Positions 13,582 to 21,391 of a stretch of 35,249 bases of DNA are shown piece by piece; within the stretch, counting starts at the first letter, position 1, and each line of letters starts with the position of its first letter. Source of the DNA: Candidatus Omnitrophota bacterium (GTDB taxonomy: Bacteria > Omnitrophota > Gorgyraeia > JAFGHF01); NCBI GenBank assembly GCA_016939375.1, contig JAFGHF010000032.1, positions 1 through 35,249 of the forward strand. Reading direction: 5' to 3'. The position numbers were made by a program, and so were the translations under genes. Under the pieces are notes generated by a model. The model was not told the DNA's origin. It was given only the letters and a program-made list of their open reading frames with translations, and ran no database searches.

Positions 13582-13602
13582 AGCTGCCAGTTTTTGGCAG
13601 CT
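13582..13602 (-). terminator. Terminator after dehydrogenase gene
   Basis: AGCTGCCA pairs with TGGCAGCT (8 bp, five-base loop), followed on the minus strand by TTTTAATTT. It ends the STAS/dehydrogenase unit just before the tRNA promoter. Confidence 0.7.
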
Positions 13603-13645
13603 ATCTCTCTGCTAGTATTGAAGTTATAGATTTTTTATAGCGCTT

Positions 13646-14668
13646 TTACCCGCCTACGACATTTACAGGTTTGCCCTTTATAAAACTGTTGATATTGTAG
13701 ACCGTGGTATCCAATATTCTCTTTAGCGCCTCTTTTGAGTAAAAGGCGGTGTGCGGGGTAAAAATGACGTTTTCTCTTTGCAAGAGAAAACAATTCCTTA
13801 AGGTCAACTGCAATTTTTCAGGATTATATAAGTCTTTCTTTTTTCGAGCCAGAAGCTGCTTTTCTTCCAATATAATATCTTCACCCTCTAAAACGTCCAA
13901 CCCGGCACCGGCCAGTATGTTCTGATCCAGCGCTTTAGTCAAGGCATTTGTGTCCACCAGGCTACCGCGGGCCGTGTTAATAAGTATTGCTCCCTTTTTG
14001 ATCATATTGATATTATTCTCATTGATGAGATGATGAGTATGTTTGTTGTAAGGGGCGTGTAATGATAGGATGTCGGAATCTTTCAAGATAGTCTGAAAAT
14101 CCACATAGTTAAACCCTAATACCTCCGCTAAAAATTGGTTAGGGTTAGGGTCAAAGGCCAAAACATGCATACTGAAGCCGACGGCCATTTTGATCACTCT
14201 TAAGCCTATATGGCCTGTGCCCACCACCCCGATAGTCTTGCCTTTAAGGTCAAAGCCTATTAAATCCTTGATCGAGAAATCGCCTTCGCTCACTCTAAAA
14301 TGGGCTTTTTTGAGATTGCGCGCAATAGACAAAATAAGAGCGAAGGTATGCTCGGCAACGGTATTCTCGCCATAGGTGGGAACATTAGAAACCGCGATAC
14401 CTTTTGAGCGGGCATATTCGACATCAATATGGTCGAAACCTGTTGAGCGGGTAGTGATGAACTTCAGCCTTGGCATCGAATCGATGACTTCCCTGCTGAT
14501 CTTGGAATTGATAAAAGTAGAAAGGATGGTGGTCTCGTTTATTTTATCCAATAACAAGTCAGCGGTCTCTGGATAATCCCTTACATCGCTAGAGCCATCC
14601 AACGACCCCTTAAGATATTCGGCCTCCCAAGGCTCCTCTATGTCTACAAAAGATATTATTTCTTTCAT
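13646..14668 (-). CDS. D-2-hydroxyacid dehydrogenase (D-lactate dehydrogenase-like)
   Basis: A 340-residue NAD-dependent enzyme that reduces a 2-keto acid to the D-hydroxy acid, in the cytoplasm. The nucleotide-binding motif is GTGHIG (150-155) with D173 after the second strand, and the catalytic triad is R234 (NTARGSLVD), E261/E263 (LDVLEGE) and H306 (TPHTAFYS). The NVPTYGENTVAEH stretch is usual for the D-lactate branch. Substrate cannot be settled from sequence; pyruvate to D-lactate is most likely. Its ATG overlaps the TGA of the STAS gene (ATGA), so the two are translationally coupled, an unusual pairing of a signalling domain with a fermentation enzyme. Confidence 0.88.
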   Translation of the reverse strand: MKEIISFVDIEEPWEAEYLKGSLDGSSDVRDYPETADLLLDKINETTILSTFINSKISREVIDSMPRLKFITTRSTGFDHIDVEYARSKGIAVSNVPTYGENTVAEHTFALILSIARNLKKAHFRVSEGDFSIKDLIGFDLKGKTIGVVGTGHIGLRVIKMAVGFSMHVLAFDPNPNQFLAEVLGFNYVDFQTILKDSDILSLHAPYNKHTHHLINENNINMIKKGAILINTARGSLVDTNALTKALDQNILAGAGLDVLEGEDIILEEKQLLARKKKDLYNPEKLQLTLRNCFLLQRENVIFTPHTAFYSKEALKRILDTTVYNINSFIKGKPVNVVGG

Positions 14669-15045
14669 ATACCTTGCTTCTCGATCTCCTCTTTTATTAT
14701 CTGGTCGATGTATTTATCGGCTTCCGGCATATCATCAAAAATATCTATCATAGGCAGGATCTTCATGGCATCAAATACTTTTTTAATCTGTGGCTGGAGA
14801 TCGATCATGGCAAAATTTGCGTCCAACTTCTGCAATTCCTTTTTGGCCCACATTATCACCCGGATGCCGATACTGCTGATATAGTCCACCGCCGACATAT
14901 CCACCACCACAGCCTTTGTGCTCTCATTAATGATCTCTTTAAGCTCCTCCTCGAGCTGCTGATATGAGTCAACGTCAATCGAGCCTTTTAAGACTACTGC
15001 ATATACATAATTCTTTTTCTTGACGACTTGGATATTTAAAGACAT
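14665..15045 (-). CDS. STAS-domain protein (anti-sigma factor antagonist-like)
   Basis: A 126-residue protein of the SpoIIAA/RsbV class. The STAS domain covers about 3-105: VVLKGSIDVDSYQQLEEEL, then VVVDMSAVDYISSIGIRV with the phosphorylatable Ser at 57/58. Such proteins bind anti-sigma kinases and switch by phosphorylation. The start ATG at 15045 is chosen because GGGAGG lies five bases before it. No anti-sigma kinase is encoded in the window. A good promoter lies about 60 bases upstream. Confidence 0.88.
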   Translation of the reverse strand: MSLNIQVVKKKNYVYAVVLKGSIDVDSYQQLEEELKEIINESTKAVVVDMSAVDYISSIGIRVIMWAKKELQKLDANFAMIDLQPQIKKVFDAMKILPMIDIFDDMPEADKYIDQIIKEEIEKQGI

Positions 15046-15103
15046 CCGCACCTCCCTCGGTTTTTAAGTAATCATTAATTACACAATTTATTTATGGCGG
15101 TTT

Positions 15104-15133
15104 ATTATACCTTAAGGCGGGACATTGTGTCTA
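15104..15133 (-). promoter_or_regulatory. Promoter of STAS/dehydrogenase unit
   Basis: TAGACA (15128-15133), 18-base spacer and perfect TATAAT (15104-15109) on the minus strand, about 60 bases before the STAS start codon. Confidence 0.65.
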
Positions 15134-15148
15134 TAAAAAAATGGTGGT

Positions 15149-15619
15149 TTAGGGGTTTTTCTTTTTTATATTGCCTATTTTCTCCTGGAGGGTGCCCATA
15201 GGACAAATGGCACACCAGCTTCTGTGTTTTATAGATACACCTAAGAGGACCGAAATAATCGTAGTCAAAAGACACATGGAAACGAACACAGAGCCTATTA
15301 AGATAAGATCCCCTCCAGTGCTTAAAATGCGATATGTCAGAAACCCGAGGAACAAAATAAATACAGACCAACGAAACCATGCTTTTAAGAAAATTTTGGG
15401 CAAGGGCCTTTTTAGGCTGATTTTTGATAATATAATATCTAAAAATGCCCCTCTGGGACAAAGATTCCAGCACCAGAATCTGGATTTAAAAAGTGATAAG
15501 ACCAGAAAAAAGGCCATCATCGCCACTACCAGATAGCCTAAGACAGGAATAAATAGTCCGCCTATCAAAATAATAGGTAAAAACCAGACCATTATCAGTT
15601 GTGTTTTTTTGTATTTCAT
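15149..15619 (-). CDS. 4Fe-4S membrane protein (NapH/NosR-like)
   Basis: About 156 residues from ATG 15619, with hydrophobic segments near 8-42 (two helices), 78-98 and 105-130. Two cysteine motifs, CWNLCPRGAF and CAICPMGTLQ, each follow a helix on the cytoplasmic side as in NapH, NosR and CcoG-type electron-transfer membrane proteins. Only two Cys per motif are seen, fewer than the full ferredoxin set, so the cluster may be shared or degenerate. The longer start that overlaps the pilin gene's stop is unlikely. It is the last gene after three pilin-like genes; why is unclear. Confidence 0.7.
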   Translation of the reverse strand: MKYKKTQLIMVWFLPIILIGGLFIPVLGYLVVAMMAFFLVLSLFKSRFWCWNLCPRGAFLDIILSKISLKRPLPKIFLKAWFRWSVFILFLGFLTYRILSTGGDLILIGSVFVSMCLLTTIISVLLGVSIKHRSWCAICPMGTLQEKIGNIKKKNP

Positions 15620-15624
15620 AAAAG

Positions 15625-17130
15625 TTATTGTAGCTGACGCCACAGGACAATCTTATTGACCCATATAGGATCGGCATTAATCATGCCTGGGGGAAGGTTT
15701 TCTGTTACTGAAGGGACCTGATAAATACTGGGCACCTGTGAACCCATGTCAAAATAGTTAGAGATAAAAGCACCCGCTACATTTGTTTGTTTTGCGCAAG
15801 TGATCTTATCCTGGGCATAAAAAAGACCCATCACATCCATTCCGGCCATATCCAGAAAGTTAATAGTCTTAGGTGTCATCACGCCCAAGATATTTGTAGG
15901 GAAAGAATTGTTGCCGGGAGTATATAAATTGACGTTGATATTGACATCTTCTGTCGCTAGGATTGAGCCCTGTCCGGTATAGGTAATTGTTTTGTCGTTT
16001 CCAAGCTTTTTAATTCCTAGGCCACCACCGTCAATGTAGACTATGCCGCTTATGGTCATGTTTCCCGCGCCATCCATGCTGATGCTGCCGTCGGCATCGG
16101 CATAATTAAAAACTGAATTGGGGGTAATGTTTTCCAGTTCGGTGATCTGCGCCGGGTCATTAATCACCAAGGCATTGGCTTTCAGAAATTCCTGGTAGCT
16201 GGCAAATGTGCCATAGGGATCACTTAAATGCAGAAAGCTTATTTCATCTCCCAGGTCATACAGATTATATTTTCCATTATCAGAATAAACATTGTTGTCA
16301 CCTTGGTTTCCTCCGTAGCCATCGGATATATAGACTCCTTCCATCGTCTCTTTGAAGGCATCGCCTGAACTATCTGCTTCCCCGATCTGCGAGGCACCGC
16401 TCAAGCCGGCCTTGCCCTGCTTTATGCGCACCTCTGCATCTAAATACTCGACCATCTCTCCATTAAACATCCGGGTAGGACAAGGCGGGACTTTGTTGAC
16501 CAGGTCCGCATCCATAGTCTTATAATTATTGGCTATGCTGGGGCCTCCAACCAGATTTATAGCAAAATCAGTATCAAGGAGCCCATCGCCTAAAATATGT
16601 ATTGATCCTCCAATCTCAACATTACCGCTTATTAACGCACCTGCCTGGCCAGACCCGCCAAAGACCACATTATTCCAAGGGGCCTCATCTACAATTTTAA
16701 GATAGGTTTCAATTATTTTCGTAATATCACCTACTGTGCCTGTAGAGCGCACCCAAATCTCATCATCCATTCCCGTAACGTTCCTTAATTCCACTGTATA
16801 AGTACCGTTAAATAGATCGTCTCCCAGCTGGGCGGGCCCGAGAAATGTATAATAGGCTACGGTGTTGGGGCCACAAATAACCGTATCGATGGTACCATCT
16901 CTCCATGAGGGACTAGCGCCACCGCTTTCGAAATCCATCCTTAATCGGTATAGGGCCAGCTCCAGGCCTGCCTCAGCGATACTAAAAGCCTGATTGCTCT
17001 TTTTATGCCTCTCCGCTAGCCTTGATTCTGCAAGGCTACGTATCGCGAAGGCGGCTCCTAAGACTAACAATACCGCTACAACCATATAGGTGACTATTAG
17101 GGCAGTGCCTTTTTTGTTTCGTATATTCAT
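15625..17130 (-). CDS. PilX-like pilus assembly/minor pilin protein
   Basis: A 501-residue protein that begins with a short basic stretch and KGTALIVTYMVVAVLLVLGAA, the hydrophobic N-terminal helix of PilX-type minor pilins, followed by RSLAESRLAERHKKSNQAFSIAEAGLE, the usual continuation (SIAEAGLE motif). The remainder is a large beta-rich extracellular part with many Gly/Asn turns. I chose the ATG at 17130 because GGGAG lies nine bases before it. It is far longer than classical PilX (about 200 residues) and so probably displays an extra domain at the pilus tip. Part of the PilV/PilW/PilX-like unit. Confidence 0.8.
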   Translation of the reverse strand: MNIRNKKGTALIVTYMVVAVLLVLGAAFAIRSLAESRLAERHKKSNQAFSIAEAGLELALYRLRMDFESGGASPSWRDGTIDTVICGPNTVAYYTFLGPAQLGDDLFNGTYTVELRNVTGMDDEIWVRSTGTVGDITKIIETYLKIVDEAPWNNVVFGGSGQAGALISGNVEIGGSIHILGDGLLDTDFAINLVGGPSIANNYKTMDADLVNKVPPCPTRMFNGEMVEYLDAEVRIKQGKAGLSGASQIGEADSSGDAFKETMEGVYISDGYGGNQGDNNVYSDNGKYNLYDLGDEISFLHLSDPYGTFASYQEFLKANALVINDPAQITELENITPNSVFNYADADGSISMDGAGNMTISGIVYIDGGGLGIKKLGNDKTITYTGQGSILATEDVNINVNLYTPGNNSFPTNILGVMTPKTINFLDMAGMDVMGLFYAQDKITCAKQTNVAGAFISNYFDMGSQVPSIYQVPSVTENLPPGMINADPIWVNKIVLWRQLQ

Positions 17131-17153
17131 TACTATCATCTCCCGCCAAAGAC

Positions 17154-17690
17154 CTAGTTTCTTAGTTTAAGCTCAAAAGTAAGGGTATCGCTAATCGGGT
17201 GTCCGGCAGCGGTTTTTTGCCCCTGCAAGTCAAATTCTAAAATTCCCGGACTCGATTTATACCTTCTTACCTGAAAAGATACTATGTTGTTGGCCAAAAC
17301 CTGCTGATCATTAGGGACTATTCTTAGAAGTTGGGTGTTGTTCAATCCCCCTAATGTATACTGTATAGGCGTAGTCAAATCCCAGGTTATATATCCGCCA
17401 ACCACTCCTCCGGGCTTATAGAAAGTAATATCAGTCTGCCAGCTATCGTCACCTGTGTCATTAGGAGGAACATCAACAATAGAATTACTTCCCGCCTCCC
17501 GTAATTCTCTCATTATCCAGTCAGCGGCCCTACGCAAATCCTGTTGCAATTCAATATGTGCTCCGCCCATATACCAAGATGCTTTACCTGTAATCAAAAC
17601 GCCTAAGACAACGCTGATTATAAGCGTAAATACCGCAAAAATTAGCATGACTTCGATCATGGAAAATCCGCGTTTTTTCCTTATCATCAT
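17154..17690 (-). CDS. PilW/PulJ-like prepilin
   Basis: A 178-residue prepilin with the leader MMIRKKRG and the cleavage motif G-FSMIEV, including Glu at position +5, then a hydrophobic helix to about residue 30. The body has the LRRAADWIMRELREAG stretch typical of PilW/PulJ minor pseudopilins. It would be processed by PilD-type peptidase, not present here, and form part of the initiating tip of a type IV pilus or type II secretion pseudopilus. It lies between the PilV- and PilX-like genes with gaps of 2 and 23 bases. Confidence 0.88.
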   Translation of the reverse strand: MMIRKKRGFSMIEVMLIFAVFTLIISVVLGVLITGKASWYMGGAHIELQQDLRRAADWIMRELREAGSNSIVDVPPNDTGDDSWQTDITFYKPGGVVGGYITWDLTTPIQYTLGGLNNTQLLRIVPNDQQVLANNIVSFQVRRYKSSPGILEFDLQGQKTAAGHPISDTLTFELKLRN

Positions 17691-17692
17691 AA

Positions 17693-18181
17693 TTACCTTT
17701 TTGAAATATAGCTGACTATAGCAGCCGGCGAATCCAATCTATTATTACCATTTACATCCTCAGGGCCATCGATGCTCCCATTGAAATTGTCATCTTCGCC
17801 TATTAAGTGATTGCCCCCTCCGCGATAGCTTACCACTATATCCACCTGCAAGACTTCCGGATTGCCGCCAACAGGGGTAAGATATATCTTGCCCATGCCG
17901 TCTAATTGCGACAGATTAAAGGTATCACCGGGATTTGCCGAGGGCGCATAGTCGATTGCCAAGCGGTCAAAATTGTAATATCTCATCTCTTCCAGCTTTA
18001 CCTGGGCATCGTTGACGGCAAAGCTTAAGTTCCGGGCCGTTTGGGCAAGCTGGGAACAATACATAAATAGCCTTAAAAATCCCAATAAAGCGACTACCAG
18101 TATACCGACTGTAATCATGACTTCGATCATAGTCAGCCCCTGAACAGCCCTTTTACTGTCTATTTTGCTTTTCTGCAACAT
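17693..18181 (-). CDS. PilV/PulI-like prepilin with possible calcium loops
   Basis: The 162-residue product has the leader ending QG, cleavage motif G-LTMIEV (Glu at +5), a hydrophobic helix at 18-40 and the AQVKLEEMRYY stretch usual in PilV/PulI. Near the C-terminus two Asp/Asn-rich loops, DDNFNGSID (130-138) and EDVNGNNRLD (141-150), resemble dockerin or EF-hand calcium loops. GAGGAA lies six bases before the ATG. First gene of the pilin unit. Confidence 0.85.
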   Translation of the reverse strand: MLQKSKIDSKRAVQGLTMIEVMITVGILVVALLGFLRLFMYCSQLAQTARNLSFAVNDAQVKLEEMRYYNFDRLAIDYAPSANPGDTFNLSQLDGMGKIYLTPVGGNPEVLQVDIVVSYRGGGNHLIGEDDNFNGSIDGPEDVNGNNRLDSPAAIVSYISKR

Positions 18182-18283
18182 TCGGCATTCCTCAAAAACT
18201 GTAAAAAAAGTTTACAATATTATCCGTCCACAAGTATAAGTATGCCATAAAATTCCGCTTCGTGTAAGCGATATTCTTAACAT

Positions 18284-19048
18284 TTAAGCCGCTTTTTTTG
18301 CCAATCTTCTTTGCAAAAATTCCCGGAATTCCTGAGGATATTCCATTTTTGCCCTGCCGGCAGTGCACTTTTCAATACTTTCCACCATTTCAGGGATCCG
18401 CTGGTACGGTATAGCAACCAACATTTTATCCCTCTCAACATTGCAAAGTTTACGGGCGGTATAATCATAAAATGAAATATTGGCCTGACCGCTTAATATT
18501 GGGTACATCACAGCCATCCTGCAGGTCGGCCCGCCTATCTTGATCTTCGGCATCACCCCGTCTATAAATGTGAGCAAAGTAAGCAACCGGCAGGCTTCTT
18601 GAGGGTTGCAGACAAACATCACTATTTGGGGTTTATCCTTACAACTCTCCAATGGGCATAAAAGGAAATGCGAATCGGAGTTGTCAGGGACATCTTCTAT
18701 TTGCGACATCAGAGTATCTAAAGCTTCGTAGGATGAAAACAGCTTTTCCCCTTCAACCACGAACTTGCGCACCATCTGCATGATTTTTGAGCCTTCTTGT
18801 AGCTTATGAAAGCCCAAATGCCAGGCCGCGCCGAAACATGCATTATTATCTTTATTAATTTTGATAGTTTTTCCTTTTGCTGCTTCTAGAAATGCCTTGC
18901 ATATGCGTATCTTGTCCTGGTTATCCACAGGCTGGCTTTGAATAATGCTTATCCCCACGGGAAGCATTTCCAATTTCAGCACCTCTTTCAAAGCCAAGGC
19001 ATCTTTCTGCCATTGTTTCTCTTGAGCACAAATATGTTCTTCTGCCAT
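18284..19048 (-). CDS. DUF169 family protein
   Basis: A 254-residue member of the DUF169 family (COG2043): typical features are PVGISI near residue 36, NNACFGAAWHLGF (about 87-99), an FVCNPQEACRL-type stretch and GGPTCRMAV near 190 with conserved Cys residues. The family is widespread in anaerobes and has no proven role. At 14 bases after the PP-loop gene, in the same direction, it probably belongs to that unit. Several conserved Cys suggest metal or cofactor binding. AGGAG precedes the ATG. Confidence 0.8.
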   Translation of the reverse strand: MAEEHICAQEKQWQKDALALKEVLKLEMLPVGISIIQSQPVDNQDKIRICKAFLEAAKGKTIKINKDNNACFGAAWHLGFHKLQEGSKIMQMVRKFVVEGEKLFSSYEALDTLMSQIEDVPDNSDSHFLLCPLESCKDKPQIVMFVCNPQEACRLLTLLTFIDGVMPKIKIGGPTCRMAVMYPILSGQANISFYDYTARKLCNVERDKMLVAIPYQRIPEMVESIEKCTAGRAKMEYPQEFREFLQRRLAKKAA

Positions 19049-19061
19049 TATTATTTCACTC

Positions 19062-20027
19062 CTATACCGCCTCTATGGTTGAAGGTGGTTTCTTGGTTAT
19101 GTTGTAGGTAACACTGACTACGCCCGGCACTTCCTTTGTTATCCTCTCAGCCAAGGGCTCTAGGATTTCGTAGGGAAGTTTTGTGGGGGCCGCTATTTTG
19201 GCATCAGTACTTTCCCAACATCTTACCTCTATTTGCAATCCAAAATCCCTCTTGCCCTCTCTTATACCGGTAACCCTATCCTCATGCAGAATGGCCAAGT
19301 ATTGAAAGGCCCCCGTCTCTGACAACTGCTCTTCCACGATCTGCGTGGCGATCTTGATAATCTCGATTCTTTCCGGAGTAATCTCACCTATGACGCGTGT
19401 GGCTAGGGCCGGCCCGGGAAAAGGCGGCCTGCTGTATATTTCCTCCGGAAGGCCTAGCGCCTTGGCAATCTCTCTTACTCCGCTTTTTCTTAGCTCTATC
19501 AGCGGCTCTATCACTTTATAGCCGTATTGTTCTTCTGTATTAATCCCTAACTGCTCCAATATATTATGCTGTCTCTTTATGCCTGCGACTGTCTCCTCTA
19601 CATCAGTGTAATTTGTGCCCTGAAGCAGGTATTTTGCGCCGCTATCCTTGACTAAGCGGCCAAAGACCTCTTTATAAAAAGCGCGGGTGATGGCCTCTCT
19701 TTTTTCCTCAGGATCGGTTAAGCCCTGCAACTCCCTAAAAAAATCCTTTCTGGCATCTACTATTTCTACAGCCACACCCATGTTTTTAAATATCGAGGCG
19801 ATCCTCTGCGGTTCTCCTTTACGCATCAACCCGTGGTCGATAAAATAAGTCTTCAGCCTATCGCCCAAGGCTTTATGGCCCAACATGGTGACTCCCGATG
19901 AATCCACTCCTCCGGAAAGTGCGTTTACCGCCAGACCGTCGCCCACGTTAGATGCGATCTCCTTTGTTTTATTTTCAATGAATTGTTGGATGTCCAGATC
20001 TTCCAACTTGATCTCTTTGATGTCCAT
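19062..20027 (-). CDS. Stand-alone GMP-synthase-like PP-loop enzyme
   Basis: A 321-residue protein that matches the synthetase half of GMP synthase from the ATP-binding PP-loop (SGGVDSS, 38-44), through YFIDHGLMRKGE and SRPPFPGPALATRV, to the terminal dimer-type end TYNITKKPPSTIEAV. The glutamine amidotransferase half is absent, as in two-subunit archaeal enzymes, and no GuaA-A subunit gene is nearby. The region that binds XMP in GuaA (HHNVGGLP) reads QHNILEQLG, so the substrate may differ. It follows an ATP-grasp gene by 29 bases and precedes DUF169. I read it as a GuaA paralogue adenylating an unknown carboxyl/carbonyl group; real GMP synthase is the alternative. Confidence 0.75.
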   Translation of the reverse strand: MDIKEIKLEDLDIQQFIENKTKEIASNVGDGLAVNALSGGVDSSGVTMLGHKALGDRLKTYFIDHGLMRKGEPQRIASIFKNMGVAVEIVDARKDFFRELQGLTDPEEKREAITRAFYKEVFGRLVKDSGAKYLLQGTNYTDVEETVAGIKRQHNILEQLGINTEEQYGYKVIEPLIELRKSGVREIAKALGLPEEIYSRPPFPGPALATRVIGEITPERIEIIKIATQIVEEQLSETGAFQYLAILHEDRVTGIREGKRDFGLQIEVRCWESTDAKIAAPTKLPYEILEPLAERITKEVPGVVSVTYNITKKPPSTIEAV

Positions 20028-20056
20028 TACTTCCTCCTTCTAGCCGCCTTTTTAAT

Positions 20057-21121
20057 TTAGGTTTTTGAATTATGGTTTTTCTTATCAGATAGGTCTTCTT
20101 CAGGCACTGGCGTTAGTGGTTCCGGCGTATCTCCCAAACCCCGTAGCTGCACTTTTTTGCTACTGCGGAACCAGATGACATAATCCCGGTCCTTTTCCTT
20201 ATTATTTATAAGGTGGTGGGCTGCGTCTATCATGCACTTGGCCGTAAACTCGACTATGGGATCGGGCACCCCTGTCTTATCCTTGGACTGGCAAGTCATA
20301 TCGCATTGGTCATTCACATAATCAATGGCCACAAAACGGGGTTGACCGAATTTTTTATCGATCGCTATCTCAGTAGAAAACCAGACCATGGGGACGATGT
20401 CCGCTATCCTGGCTACTATTTTTGCTAAGGGAGATAAGTGGTGCTCCCTGAATTCTTCCTCTGTAATATGCTCATAAAGGCATGTACGGTCGTCCCACCA
20501 GCAAGGTATAATTGTATCGAAAACATGAAAAACCCTAAACCAGGCTCTTTTCCCCTTTAATTCAATAGGCTTGATCCTTTCCTGTAACAGAAAGTTATCG
20601 CCAGGGTCAAAATTACGGGCCTGGGCGATCTCCCTGATCGAACCATGGGCCTGCTCTATTACTCCCTGGCGGGCATAGCCGCATGCCGGTTTGATCACGA
20701 AAGGTACGCCTAAGCTTTGTTTCTCCTCATCGCTCAATTTAAATGTATTGGGCTCCCAGTTACGCACAATCACCGAATACGGAGTATTGATCCCGGCGTT
20801 TATCAACTCATAGTGCATCACCGATTTATCTGTGGCCAGCCGCGCGCGGTCGGGGTCGTTTATTATCACTCCGCCGGCATCTTTAACCGCGTAGCAGACC
20901 TTGGCGTAGGGGTCTTTCTCTTCATTGTAGCTTGCCGAGGTATCCAAAAGAAACTTTATCTTTAATTCCCTGCTTATCACTTTCCTGATCACGTCTTTGA
21001 CGTTTTCATCGCTGATCCAAAGAAAAGTCAAGCCCCTCTTATTGCAAGAGCCTTTCAAGCTGTTAATAAAATCCTCTTTTATTTTCTCACTCCAATTGAG
21101 ACCGAAATCATATTCTCTCAT
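20057..21121 (-). CDS. ATP-grasp ligase of unknown substrate
   Basis: A 354-residue protein with an ATP-grasp fold: a pre-domain to about 110, DKSVMHYELINAGINTP, the first lysine region VPFVIKPACGYARQGV (about 150-165), NFLLQERIKPIEL, a strand AWFRVFHVFD, and acidic metal ligands in RFVAIDYVNDQCDM near 265. These enzymes make an amide or ester by acyl-phosphate. The EIAIDKKFGQPRFVAIDYVND part is typical of RimK/D-Ala-D-Ala ligase-like members. AAGGTG lies before the ATG. Next to a stand-alone PP-loop enzyme it suggests a two-step ATP-driven conjugation pathway. Confidence 0.8.
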   Translation of the reverse strand: MREYDFGLNWSEKIKEDFINSLKGSCNKRGLTFLWISDENVKDVIRKVISRELKIKFLLDTSASYNEEKDPYAKVCYAVKDAGGVIINDPDRARLATDKSVMHYELINAGINTPYSVIVRNWEPNTFKLSDEEKQSLGVPFVIKPACGYARQGVIEQAHGSIREIAQARNFDPGDNFLLQERIKPIELKGKRAWFRVFHVFDTIIPCWWDDRTCLYEHITEEEFREHHLSPLAKIVARIADIVPMVWFSTEIAIDKKFGQPRFVAIDYVNDQCDMTCQSKDKTGVPDPIVEFTAKCMIDAAHHLINNKEKDRDYVIWFRSSKKVQLRGLGDTPEPLTPVPEEDLSDKKNHNSKT

Positions 21122-21139
21122 TTTTAAGCACCTTAGAAA

Positions 21140-21325
21140 TCAAAATCGTACGAAGAAATCACTGAATGGGTCCTGAAAATGCCTGCCCATTTTTTTAAAA
21201 CGGTAACTGATAACAGTAAGCAAAGCTCCAATAAAAATAAGTAATGTCGCCACTATTATCGACAAAAGCGGCGGATATAGGGCGATCATAAATCCGGCAA
21301 TAATCAATAAAATGCCTAAAACCAT
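21140..21325 (-). CDS. Small two-helix membrane protein (DUF3096-like)
   Basis: A 61-residue protein with two hydrophobic helices (1-17 and 22-43), the pattern GIxLIxxGxxxxxxPxLLSxIVAxLLIFIGxL resembling the small DUF3096 group, and a polar tail. GGGGAGG stands before the ATG. It is the first gene after the promoter at 21353-21382, ahead of the ATP-grasp gene. Confidence 0.7.
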   Translation of the reverse strand: MVLGILLIIAGFMIALYPPLLSIIVATLLIFIGALLTVISYRFKKMGRHFQDPFSDFFVRF

Positions 21326-21352
21326 CTTTTCCTCCCCTTTTTGTTCGATATG

Positions 21353-21382
21353 ATTATACTATCTTTTATGCCGACTTTGCAA
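21353..21382 (-). promoter_or_regulatory. Promoter of ATP-grasp/PP-loop unit
   Basis: TTGCAA (21377-21382), 18-base spacer and perfect TATAAT (21353-21358) on the minus strand, about 28 bases before the first start codon. Confidence 0.65.
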
Positions 21383-21391
21383 AATATTTTT

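Noticed and set aside
18240..18283. CGCTT/AAGCG hairpin after the DUF169 gene as terminator
   Set aside because: Five-base stem and a weak T-run (GAATTTTA); not convincing enough to list.
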